Shown here piece after piece: positions 36,335 through 43,592 of a stretch of 64,000 nt of DNA. A program made the translations under genes and the position numbers. Each line of letters begins with the position of its first letter. Position 1 is the first letter of the stretch. The notes under the pieces are model-generated. The model searched no databases. It was given only the letters and a program-made list of their open reading frames with translations, and was not told the origin of the DNA. Source of the stretch: Marmoricola sp. (GTDB lineage Bacteria; Actinomycetota; Actinomycetes; Propionibacteriales; Nocardioidaceae); assembly GCA_025964775.1 (NCBI GenBank), contig JAOPYE010000004.1, forward strand, positions 62,001 to 126,000, given 5' to 3'.

Positions 36335-37225
36335 ATGGCCACGGGACGACCAACGAGCATCGCAGCCCTGCTGGGGTCTGGCGAACGCACCTTTTCCTTC
36401 GAGTTCTTTCCCCCCAAGGACGAGGCGGGTGAAGAGGTCCTCTGGCGCACCCTGCGCGAGCTGGAGGAGCTCGAGCCGACCTTCGTCTCGGTGACCTACG
36501 GCGCTGGCGGCACCACCCGCGACCGCACGATCGAGATCACCGGCCGGATCGCCCGCGAGACCTCGATGACCCCGATGGCGCACCTCACGTGCGTCGGGCA
36601 CACGGTCACCGAGCTGAGCGACATCCTCGACTCGCTCGCCGGTGCCGGGGTGACCAACGTGCTGGCGCTGCGGGGCGACCCGGCCGGTGGACCCGGTACG
36701 CCGTGGGTCACCACCGATGGCGGCGTCGACTTCGCCGCTGACCTGGTCGGCCTGGTCAAGCGCCGCGATCAGTTCGCCGTGGGTGTCGCCATGTTCCCCG
36801 AAGGCCATCGCGACGCGGCCAGCACCGACGCCGACGTCGAGGTCATGCGCGCCAAGTACGACGCCGGTGCCGAGTTCGCGATCACCGAGATGGTGCTGCG
36901 CGCCTCGGACTACTTCGGTCTGGTCGAGCGCGCCGCCGCCGCTGGCGTCGACATCCCGATCATCCCGGGCATCATGCCGATCCTCGGCCTCGGCTCGATG
37001 AAGAAGATGGTCGAGCTGTCCGGGCGCGAGATGCCCGACGAAGTGCTGGCGCGCATCGAGCCGCTGGCCGACGACCCGGACGCCGTACGCGCCGAGGGCA
37101 TCCGGATCGCGACCGAGCTGTGCGACGACCTGCTCGCAGGCGGAGCGCCGGGCCTGCACTTCTACACGCTGAACCGGTCCAAGGCGACCCGCGAGATCTA
37201 CTCATCTCTCGCAGTTCACGCCTGA
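36335..37225 (+). CDS. metF: 5,10-methylenetetrahydrofolate reductase
   Basis: A 296-aa FAD barrel enzyme that makes 5-methyltetrahydrofolate for methionine synthesis. SFEFFPPKDEAGEE (catalytic Glu), VSVTYGAGGTTRDRT, MAHLTCVGHT, LALRGDP and IPIIPGIMPILGLGSMKKM are present, and GLHFYTLNRSKATREI closes the fold. It diverges from idsA, as the Rv2172c/Rv2173 pair does in M. tuberculosis. Confidence 0.94.
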   Translation: MATGRPTSIAALLGSGERTFSFEFFPPKDEAGEEVLWRTLRELEELEPTFVSVTYGAGGTTRDRTIEITGRIARETSMTPMAHLTCVGHTVTELSDILDSLAGAGVTNVLALRGDPAGGPGTPWVTTDGGVDFAADLVGLVKRRDQFAVGVAMFPEGHRDAASTDADVEVMRAKYDAGAEFAITEMVLRASDYFGLVERAAAAGVDIPIIPGIMPILGLGSMKKMVELSGREMPDEVLARIEPLADDPDAVRAEGIRIATELCDDLLAGGAPGLHFYTLNRSKATREIYSSLAVHA

Positions 37226-37235
37226 CGCTGGGCCC

Positions 37236-38540
37236 TTAGGCCGGGCCGACCACCTGGGCCACCAGCGCTGCCGAGAGTCCGACGCTGGGAAGGCCGGCGC
37301 CGGGTGTCGTGTGGGCACCGGCGAGGTAGACGCCGGCGATCGGGGACGTCGTACCCATCCGGTGGCGAACCGTGCCGCGACCCTGCCACAGCACTCCGGA
37401 GGGAGAGCCGTTCCAGTCGGCGACCAGCTCGCGCGGTGACCGGTCGATGCGCACCTCGACCTGGTCGCGGACCCGGATGCCCGAGCGCTGCAGCGCGGTG
37501 ACGATGTCCTCGGCAAGCCGACCGCGACCCAGGACGGTCCAGGCATGGGCTCCGTCGGGCGCGGTGCCGTTGGTACGCAGGACCAGGCAGGGATCGCCGT
37601 GGATGACCACTTCGTGCGGCAGGTCGGGTACCTCACCGACGATGCCCATGTGGCACATCACCGGTGGGATCACCGGCATCGTGCGGGCGACCTGGTCGGC
37701 CAGCGCCGGCAGCCGTCGGGGGTCGATCGCGACGACGACCACGTCGGCCGCCAGGTCCCCGGCCGTGGTGGAGACCGCGACCACGCGACCGGCCTCGACC
37801 ACCAGGTCGGTGGCGGTGGTCGAGGTCGTCACCGTGACACCGCGGGTCGCGAGCCGTTCGGCCAGGACTCCGGTCAGCTGACCCATCCCGCCGGGCAGGG
37901 TCCAGGCACCGAAGTTCTGCTCGACGTAGGACCAGACCCCCACCCAGGCGGGCACGTTGCGCGGGTCGTGACCCTCGAACCGGGTGGCGTGCAGGGCCAG
38001 GTCGCGAAGTCGGGAGTCCTTGAATTCCTTGGCGACGAGCTTCTGCAGCGTGAGCCGCGTCTCGAGCAGCGCGCGGGTCTGCTTCGGGGCGTGCTCGGGC
38101 GACCAGGGTCGTTCGAACCAGTCCTTGCGCAAGGCCTCCCAGACCTCGGCGAAGTCATCGACGTAGCTGACCCACCGTGCGCCGGCGCCCCGTCCGAGTG
38201 CCGACTCGATCGCGTCGAGCTGGGCGGCGCGACTGCCGCCGGGCAGGTCCAGCACGGTCTCGTCGGCGAACCGGTGCTGGGCGACGGGCTCGAGCGGGAC
38301 CAGGTCGATCTCCTTCTCGGCCGCGCGCCCGGACTTGCGGAAGAAATCCCGGATCACGGCCGGGAGCAACGTGCTGGTCGGGCCGGCATCCCAGCGGAAG
38401 CCGTCCTTCTCGATGGTCGTCAGCGCGCCACCGAGCGTGCGTTCCTGCTCGATCAGCGTCACCTCGTGCCCGAGCTTCGCGAGCCGTGCCGCACTCGCCA
38501 GGCCGCCGAACCCGCCGCCGATCACCACCACACGCGCCAT
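37236..38540 (-). CDS. Phytoene desaturase-type FAD oxidoreductase
   Basis: A 434-aa flavoprotein with an N-terminal dinucleotide fold (VVVIGGGFGGLASAARLAKLGHEVTLIEQ), GGALTTIEKDGFRWDAGPT and the C-terminal FAD/closing motif GVYLAGAHTTPGAGLPSVGLSA of the CrtI family. Substrate is unclear: carotenoid desaturation, isomerisation or a related polyene. No phytoene synthase is nearby, but a prenyl synthase is 1 kb away. The ATG at 38540 is leaderless with TAGGGT seven bases before. Confidence 0.85.
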   Translation of the reverse strand: MARVVVIGGGFGGLASAARLAKLGHEVTLIEQERTLGGALTTIEKDGFRWDAGPTSTLLPAVIRDFFRKSGRAAEKEIDLVPLEPVAQHRFADETVLDLPGGSRAAQLDAIESALGRGAGARWVSYVDDFAEVWEALRKDWFERPWSPEHAPKQTRALLETRLTLQKLVAKEFKDSRLRDLALHATRFEGHDPRNVPAWVGVWSYVEQNFGAWTLPGGMGQLTGVLAERLATRGVTVTTSTTATDLVVEAGRVVAVSTTAGDLAADVVVVAIDPRRLPALADQVARTMPVIPPVMCHMGIVGEVPDLPHEVVIHGDPCLVLRTNGTAPDGAHAWTVLGRGRLAEDIVTALQRSGIRVRDQVEVRIDRSPRELVADWNGSPSGVLWQGRGTVRHRMGTTSPIAGVYLAGAHTTPGAGLPSVGLSAALVAQVVGPA

Positions 38541-38553
38541 GGGGCACACCCTA
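38541..38553 (-). promoter_or_regulatory. Leaderless -10 element of the desaturase gene
   Basis: On the minus strand TAGGGT (38553-38548) ends seven bases before the ATG at 38540. Confidence 0.5.
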
Positions 38554-38628
38554 GGGGTGCGGGTCGTCGGCGCCGGGCGCTGTCGGGTCGTCGTGACAAT
38601 CCATTCGCAGCCCGGGTCGCTGGTGACA

Positions 38629-38640
38629 TACCGTCGATGC
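38629..38640 (+). promoter_or_regulatory. Leaderless -10 element of the PPOX-like gene
   Basis: TACCGT (38629-38634) ends six bases before the GTG at 38641. Confidence 0.45.
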
Positions 38641-39276
38641 GTGGACGAAGCCTGGCTGGAGATCACCGACGTGGCGGCGCTGGTCGAGCTGCTCGGGGAG
38701 CCGATCCCGCGGGCCCGCGACAAGGTCCGCACCAGGTTGAACGACCTCGACCGTGCCTGGCTCGCGTCCTCGCCGTTCTGCGTGATGGCGACGGCCTCGA
38801 CCACCGGGCAGTGCGACGCCTCGCCGAAGGGGGATCCTGCCGGCGACCTGGTGCACGTCCTGGACGACGTGACGATCGCGATCGCCGAGAGGCCGGGAAA
38901 TCGTCGCGCCGACGGCTACCGCAACATCCTGGAGAACCCGCACGTCGGGCTGAACTTCCTGATCCCGGGCCGCGGCGACACGCTGCGTGTCAACGGCAAC
39001 GCCCGGCTGGTCGCGCAGGCACCGTTCTTCGACGAGCTCGTGGTCGAGGGCCACCGGCCGGTCCTCGCCGTGGTCGTCGAGGTCGAGGAGGTGTTCAGCC
39101 ACTGCTCGAAGGCGTTCCTGCGTTCGGGACTGTGGGATCCGGGTACCTGGGACCCGGACGCCCGGGTGCCGCGGCGCGCGGTGATCGCGCACACCACCGA
39201 GGAGACCGGCATGAGCCTGGCCGAGCTCGACGAGTACTACGGCGAGCGGTACCGCAAGGGCCTCTACGGCGCCTGA
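38641..39276 (+). CDS. Pyridoxamine 5'-phosphate oxidase-fold flavoprotein, MSMEG_1061 type
   Basis: A 211-aa split-barrel flavin-binding protein. ASTTGQCDASPKGDPAG, RRADGYRNILENPHVGLNFLIPG and DTLRVNGNARLV are characteristic, as is the C-terminal HCSKAFLRSGLWDP segment. Relatives bind FMN or F420 and reduce small molecules; the true substrate is unknown. It ends exactly where the convergent ArsC-like gene ends. Confidence 0.85.
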   Translation: MDEAWLEITDVAALVELLGEPIPRARDKVRTRLNDLDRAWLASSPFCVMATASTTGQCDASPKGDPAGDLVHVLDDVTIAIAERPGNRRADGYRNILENPHVGLNFLIPGRGDTLRVNGNARLVAQAPFFDELVVEGHRPVLAVVVEVEEVFSHCSKAFLRSGLWDPGTWDPDARVPRRAVIAHTTEETGMSLAELDEYYGERYRKGLYGA

Positions 39277-39510
39277 TCAGCCGCGCTCGTGGGCGATGAC
39301 GTCCTCGATGCTGGCGGCGTCGCGGCCGACCACGGTGGTGCCGTCGGCCGCGGTGATGATGGGTCGCTGGATCGTGCGCGGGTCGGCAACCATCGCGGCG
39401 ATCCACTCGTCGCGGTGCGCGGCGTCGCGGGGCAGGTCGATGCCGGCGGCATCGAGCTCGGCCTTCGCGGAACGGCACTTGCTGCACGCCGGGTTGATCC
39501 AGATCTCCAC
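39277..39510 (-). CDS. Shortened ArsC/Spx-like protein, probable internal deletion
   Basis: A 77-aa protein starting EIWINPACSKCRSAKAEL, which is the thioredoxin-like N-terminus of ArsC-type arsenate reductases, and continuing with DEWIAAMVADPRTIQRPIITADG-like and VVGRDAASIEDVI C-terminal segments. ArsC proteins are normally near 115 aa. About 40 middle residues between AAGID and RDEWI are missing without a frameshift. The usual ArsC catalytic Cys is kept (in CSKC), but the helical region is gone, so activity is doubtful. Confidence 0.75.
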   Translation of the reverse strand: MEIWINPACSKCRSAKAELDAAGIDLPRDAAHRDEWIAAMVADPRTIQRPIITAADGTTVVGRDAASIEDVIAHERG

Positions 39511-39512
39511 GA

Positions 39513-40022
39513 TCAGTTCACGTCGATCTCGATCGCACCGGTGAGCCGGCTCAGTTCGTCGTACGTCGTGGAGAAGACGGCTGCCGGGTGGCCGGCGGCG
39601 GCCCAGATCACCTCGTAGCGCCGCAAGGTCGGGTCGAGGTAGGTCGGGATCGGGACGGGATGCGCGATCGGCGAGACGCCGCCGATGACCTGGCCGGTCG
39701 TCTCCTTGACGAACTCCGGCTTCGCGCGCCGCAGGTCGGCAACTCCGATCCGGGCGGCGGCCAACGACACGTCGACCCGGTGTGCGCCCGAGGTGAGGAT
39801 CAGGATCGGCTGATCCGTGCCATCTGCGCCCGGCGCAGCGAAGAGAAGGCTGTTCGCGATGGCGCCGACCTCGCAGCCCAGTGCCTCGGCCGCCAGCGCG
39901 GCCGTGTGCACCGAGTCGGGCAGGAGCACGATCCGGCCCTGTCCGCCGAGGTCGCCCAAACGGGCCCGGAAGGACGCGATCGACGGGTGTTCACCAGCCG
40001 CTGCGCCGGTCGTCTCAGCCAT
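39513..40022 (-). CDS. YbaK/EbsC-family aminoacyl-tRNA deacylase
   Basis: A 169-aa protein of the YbaK/ProX editing fold, which hydrolyses mischarged tRNA such as Cys-tRNA(Pro). TAALAAEALGCEVGAIANSLLF, the catalytic Lys region LRRAKPEFVKETTG and GQVIGGVSPIAHP match the family. It starts at a leaderless ATG and ends two bases before the ArsC-like gene, so the two are co-transcribed. Confidence 0.88.
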   Translation of the reverse strand: MAETTGAAAGEHPSIASFRARLGDLGGQGRIVLLPDSVHTAALAAEALGCEVGAIANSLLFAAPGADGTDQPILILTSGAHRVDVSLAAARIGVADLRRAKPEFVKETTGQVIGGVSPIAHPVPIPTYLDPTLRRYEVIWAAAGHPAAVFSTTYDELSRLTGAIEIDVN

Positions 40023-40035
40023 GGCCCGGAAGGTA
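40023..40035 (-). promoter_or_regulatory. Leaderless -10 element of the YbaK-like gene
   Basis: On the minus strand TACCTT (40035-40030) ends seven bases before the ATG at 40022. Confidence 0.5.
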
Positions 40036-40057
40036 TCCCACCCACCGTCGGAAGGGC

Positions 40058-40088
40058 TTGACGGGCTGTCGGTCCTGAGGTGTACCTT
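40058..40088 (+). promoter_or_regulatory. Candidate promoter of the DinB operon
   Basis: TTGACG (40058-40063) and TACCTT (40083-40088) are 19 bp apart. The LexA box begins eight bases after the -10, where it would block initiation. Confidence 0.45.
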
Positions 40089-40096
40089 GGAGTCAT

Positions 40097-40112
40097 TCGA
40101 ACATCTGTTCGA
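40097..40112. promoter_or_regulatory. LexA (SOS) box
   Basis: TCGAAC-ATCT-GTTCGA is a perfect match to the actinobacterial LexA operator (TCGAAC N4 GTTCGA). It lies 107 bp before the first gene of the DinB operon, and is also near the divergent YbaK-like gene. Confidence 0.88.
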
Positions 40113-40120
40113 AGTCGGCT

Positions 40121-40157
40121 CCGGTGGAAGGTGACTTCGACCCCCATCTTCCACCGG
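40121..40157 (+). other. Long perfect hairpin in the leader of the DinB operon
   Basis: CCGGTGGAAG (40121-40130) pairs perfectly with CTTCCACCGG (40148-40157) around a 17-base loop. It lies between the LexA box and the first start codon. No T-run follows, so it is not a classical terminator. It may stabilise or gate the leader RNA. Confidence 0.6.
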
Positions 40158-40218
40158 GGCACCGACAAGGGGTCCGAGGCCGCGACATCGAGTACGGCGA
40201 GATCGAGAGGAGCAGACA

Positions 40219-40608
40219 GTGCGACGGTATGACGACCTGGTGGAGGTACGGAAAGGTCCGGTTCCCGGCTACGGCGCGGACGGGCCGGACGGTTTCGGGG
40301 ACCTGATGCTGGCGACACGGCCCGACGAACTCCCGGCCAGCGAAGCGCCGCAGCAGTTCCTCTGGCGCGGCCGGCTCTGGCAGGTCCGCTCGATCGTGGC
40401 CCACTGGGTCGAGACCGGCGCCTGGTGGCTGCGACGTCCCGAGGAGCGGCCGGGCGCTTCCGAGCTGATCCGGGAACGCGAGGTCTGGCGGGTGACGGCG
40501 GCCCGTGGCCGCGCCGTGGCCACGAACGACGATCCCGGCTTCGGCGTCTTCGACCTGGCCTTCGACCCGGCTGAGGGCCTTTGGTGCCTCGCCGGTTCGC
40601 TGGACTGA
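40219..40608 (+). CDS. DUF6504 family protein
   Basis: A 129-aa protein (YDDLVEVRKGPVPG, then PQQFLWRGRLWQVRSIVAHWVETGAWW and EVWRVTAARG) of the actinobacterial DUF6504 family, which is commonly found beside DinB. No known reaction. GTG 40219 follows GAGAGGAG by six bases. It is first in the LexA-controlled operon. Confidence 0.85.
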   Translation: MRRYDDLVEVRKGPVPGYGADGPDGFGDLMLATRPDELPASEAPQQFLWRGRLWQVRSIVAHWVETGAWWLRRPEERPGASELIREREVWRVTAARGRAVATNDDPGFGVFDLAFDPAEGLWCLAGSLD

Positions 40609-40620
40609 GGGCGAGTCGTG

Positions 40621-41034
40621 ATGACCCACAGCCTGCAGCTTCCTGCCGCGACGCACTCCTACCTCGAACGGTCTGCCGAGTCCCTGCGCGAGGCGATCAC
40701 CTGCTCCGACGTCCCGCAGCGCTATGCGCTGGCGCACGTCGCAGCACTGCGTGCAACCGCGGCCCTGCTGGCAGCCCGTGCACAACCGCTCCCGGTGGCC
40801 AGGCGACGCCAGAAGAACGCCTGGGTGTTGCTGACCGAGGTCGCGCCGGAGTTCGCCGAATGGGCGACCTTCTTCTCCTCGGGCGCCCAGAAGCGCTCGG
40901 CGGCAGAGGCCGGGTCCCGGCGTGCCGTGACCGAACGCGAGGCCGACGACCTGGTGCGGGATGCCGACCGGTTCCTCGCCCTGGTCGAGACCGCGCTCGG
41001 GTTGACCGGACACGCTCCGTTCCGGGTGGCTTGA
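40621..41034 (+). CDS. SAV_6107-family HEPN domain protein
   Basis: A 137-aa all-helical protein of the SAV_6107 HEPN family. The HEPN ribonuclease signature Rx4H is intact: Arg34 to His39 in QRYALAH. HEPN proteins with this motif are usually RNases in toxin or defence systems. Here the gene sits between DUF6504 and DinB genes under a LexA box. GTG 40618 is an alternative start one codon earlier. No antitoxin (MNT) gene is adjacent. Confidence 0.83.
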   Translation: MTHSLQLPAATHSYLERSAESLREAITCSDVPQRYALAHVAALRATAALLAARAQPLPVARRRQKNAWVLLTEVAPEFAEWATFFSSGAQKRSAAEAGSRRAVTEREADDLVRDADRFLALVETALGLTGHAPFRVA

Positions 41035-41058
41035 CGGCGGTGCCTGGCGCCGCAGCAC

Positions 41059-41071
41059 TAGGGTTCGGGGC
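41059..41071 (+). promoter_or_regulatory. Leaderless -10 element of the methyltransferase gene
   Basis: TAGGGT (41059-41064) ends seven bases before the ATG at 41072, suggesting a second promoter inside the DinB operon. Confidence 0.5.
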
Positions 41072-41785
41072 ATGGAGCGACCCCTGGAACGCCGTGCTTC
41101 GGTCCGTACTGCCGTGGTCTGGGACGCATGCCGAGTCCACCTCGAGTCCCGTGCCGGACAGACGGTCGTCGACATCGGGGGCGGCACCGGCGGGCTGGCT
41201 GTCCGCGTCGCCGAGCTCGGCCATCAGGTCACCGTCATCGACCCGAGCCCGGACGCGCTGGCGGCACTGGCCCGACGGGCATCCGAGCACGGCGTCGCCG
41301 ACCGGATCACCGGTCAGCAGGGCGAGCTCGCCTCGCTGCCCGATCTGGTCGCGGCCGGGTCGGCGGACCTGGTCCTGTGCCACGAAGTGCTCGGTCTCGT
41401 CGACGACCCGGCCGCGGCGCTGGCGACGATCGGCCGGGTGCTGCGACCCGGGGGAGTCCTCAGCCTGCTGGTCAGCCAGCGCCACGCAGCGGTCCTGGCC
41501 AGGGCCATGGCCGGCCACTTCGTCCAGGCGCGGGCGGTCCTCGACGGAGAGGTCGCCGGTGAGCGGCGGTTCGTCGCCGACGAGCTCGCCGACCTGCTGG
41601 CCGCCTCCGGTTTCACGCTCACCGAGATGCACGCTGTCCGGGTCTTCACCGATGTCGTCCCGTCCTCCCTGCTCGACCTCGAGCCGGGAGCGGTCGAGAG
41701 CCTGCTCGAGCTCGAACGCGCGGTCGCCCGGCGTCCGGAGTACCGCACGCTGGGCGCCCAGCTGCACACCCTCGCCACCCGCTGA
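41072..41785 (+). CDS. SAM-dependent methyltransferase, DinB-associated
   Basis: A 237-aa class I methyltransferase with motif I VVDIGGGTGGLAVRVA, the acidic motif II VTVIDPSPDALAAL and motif IV DLVLCHEVLGLVDDP. The substrate is unknown; similarity to the CmoA/UbiE group is general. It lies between HEPN and dinB genes, 24 bases before dinB, and is probably expressed with them as well as from its own leaderless promoter. Confidence 0.85.
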   Translation: MERPLERRASVRTAVVWDACRVHLESRAGQTVVDIGGGTGGLAVRVAELGHQVTVIDPSPDALAALARRASEHGVADRITGQQGELASLPDLVAAGSADLVLCHEVLGLVDDPAAALATIGRVLRPGGVLSLLVSQRHAAVLARAMAGHFVQARAVLDGEVAGERRFVADELADLLAASGFTLTEMHAVRVFTDVVPSSLLDLEPGAVESLLELERAVARRPEYRTLGAQLHTLATR

Positions 41786-41809
41786 GGCGGCGCCCGGCCG
41801 CGAGGCGCG

Positions 41810-43003
41810 ATGAACGACGGGTCGCTGGGATGCCCGTTGCTCCACGTCGACATGGATGCGTTCTATGCGTCGGTGGCGTTGCGGGAACACCCCGAGCTCG
41901 TCGATGTGCCCGTGGTCGTCGGCGGTGGACATCGGGGCGTGGTGCTGTCGGCGAACTATCCGGCGCGACGACTCGGCATCCGATCCGGGATGTCGGGGAC
42001 CGAGGCCGCTCGGCTCTGCCCGCAGGCCGTTCGCCTGGCGCCGGACTTCGAGGCGTTCGAGTCGGTGTCGCGCTCGGTGATGGAGACCTTCCGCCAGGTC
42101 ACCCCGCTGGTCGAGGCGTACTCGCTGGACGAGGCTTTCCTCGACGTGTCCGGATCGAGGCGGGAGCGCGGTACCCCGCTGCAGATCGCGGAGTGGCTGC
42201 GCGCTCGGATCCACGACGAGCAGCAGATCACCTGCTCGGTGGGTCTGGCCGCCAGTGTCTCGGTCGCCAAGCTGGCGAGCAGGCGCGCGAAGCCCGACGG
42301 CGTCCTGGTGATTCCGCCCGAGCGGGTGATCGAGTACCTGCATCCGCTCGACGTCGGTGAGCTGTTCGGCGTCGGCGCCAAGACCCGGGCACGCCTGCAT
42401 CGGCTCGGCCTGGAAACCGTCGGCGACGTCGCGAAGATCCCGTTGCCGACCTTGCGGCAGATGGTGGGCCAGGCCTCCGGCCTGCACCTGCACCAGCTCG
42501 CGTGGGGCACCGACCGGAGGACGCTGGTGCCGCGTCGTTCCGACGACGACCCCGAACGCAGCATGGGAGCCGAGGAGACGTTCTCGCGCGACACCGCGGA
42601 TCCTGCTGTGATCCGCCGCGAGCTGCTTCGTCTCGCGACCCGGGTCACCCGCCGGATGCGGCGAGCCGGGCTGTCGGGCCGGACGGTCGCCATCCGGGTC
42701 CGCTACAGCGACTTCACCACCCTGACGCGCTCGCACACCGCGCCGGATCCGACGGACGTCACCAGCGAGGTCCACGCCGAGGCCGTCCGGCTCTTCGAGG
42801 CGCTGCGTACGACTCGCCGGATCCGGCTGGTCGGTGTCCGGGTGGAGGGCCTGCGGCCCCGGGCCGGGACCCAGCGGCAGCTCGAGCTCGGCGCCCGTGA
42901 GCGGGGCTGGGCCGAGGCCGATCGCGCCGTCGATGCGGCGGCGGCCCGTTTCGGTGGAGGTGCCGTACGTCCGGCGACGTTGTTCGGCGGGAGTCGTCCC
43001 TGA
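41810..43003 (+). CDS. dinB: DNA polymerase IV
   Basis: A 397-aa Y-family translesion polymerase. Metal-binding residues are Asp14 (HVDMDAFYASV) and Asp107-Glu108 (YSLDEAFLDVS). The steric-gate position is Tyr19, which excludes ribonucleotides, unlike mycobacterial DinB2. SVGLAASVSVAKLASRRAKPDG, the helix-hairpin-helix GVGAKTRARLHRLGLETVGD and a little-finger domain follow. The C-terminus lacks a clear QLxLF clamp motif, ending TLFGGSRP. It is in the LexA-linked operon. Confidence 0.95.
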   Translation: MNDGSLGCPLLHVDMDAFYASVALREHPELVDVPVVVGGGHRGVVLSANYPARRLGIRSGMSGTEAARLCPQAVRLAPDFEAFESVSRSVMETFRQVTPLVEAYSLDEAFLDVSGSRRERGTPLQIAEWLRARIHDEQQITCSVGLAASVSVAKLASRRAKPDGVLVIPPERVIEYLHPLDVGELFGVGAKTRARLHRLGLETVGDVAKIPLPTLRQMVGQASGLHLHQLAWGTDRRTLVPRRSDDDPERSMGAEETFSRDTADPAVIRRELLRLATRVTRRMRRAGLSGRTVAIRVRYSDFTTLTRSHTAPDPTDVTSEVHAEAVRLFEALRTTRRIRLVGVRVEGLRPRAGTQRQLELGARERGWAEADRAVDAAAARFGGGAVRPATLFGGSRP

Positions 43004-43118
43004 ACGCCTGAGGAGAGAAGATGAATCTGTGAATTCGCAATCTCGGGTACCGCGTTGACCGGAGGCTGCCTAGACTTGTGCTGTCACCCGAAGTGCCATC
43101 AGTGGTTGGGAGGAAGTC

Positions 43119-43589
43119 GTGCCGCTCTCGGAAGAGGAACTGCGCCTGCTCGAACAGATGGAGCGCGCCCTCGCAGCCGAGGACCCGAAGTTCGTTTCTG
43201 CGCTGCAGGGACGGACGCTGCGACGGGTCGCGCGGATGCGCTCGGCGGCTGCCGGCCTGGTCTTCCTCGGTGGGATCGCGATGCTGATGGGTGGCGCGGT
43301 TTCGGAGATGTTGTGGCTCGGCGTCCTGGGCTTCCTGGTGATGCTGTCCTCCGCGATGATCGGCCTGGCCGCGTGGCGTGGGCATCGCGTGCCGGACGAG
43401 CGACCGTCCTCGCCCGACGCACTCTTCGACTTCGACGACCACCCGCACCGTTTCGAGGTCCTCGACGGCGGCCGGGCCCCGAAGCCGAAGCGGCAGCGTC
43501 GTCCCCGTCGTCAGGCGGCCAACAAGAGCGGCACCTTCATGCAGCGCATCGAACAGCGCTGGCAGCACCGTCGGGACCAGGGCTTCTGA
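43119..43589 (+). CDS. DUF3040 membrane protein
   Basis: A 156-aa protein with the diagnostic start VPLSEEELRLLEQMERALAAEDPKFVSAL, two membrane helices (AAAGLVFLGGIAMLMGG and LWLGVLGFLVMLSSAMIGLAAW) and a long basic tail. It is the Rv2169c type found by the mraZ cluster in actinobacteria. GTG 43119 follows GGGAGGA. It faces converging TgpA-type gene. Confidence 0.88.
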   Translation: MPLSEEELRLLEQMERALAAEDPKFVSALQGRTLRRVARMRSAAAGLVFLGGIAMLMGGAVSEMLWLGVLGFLVMLSSAMIGLAAWRGHRVPDERPSSPDALFDFDDHPHRFEVLDGGRAPKPKRQRRPRRQAANKSGTFMQRIEQRWQHRRDQGF

Positions 43590-43592
43590 TCC

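Noticed and set aside
41810..43003. DinB as a ribonucleotide-incorporating DinB2-type polymerase
   Set aside because: The steric-gate position is Tyr19, not Leu as in mycobacterial DinB2.
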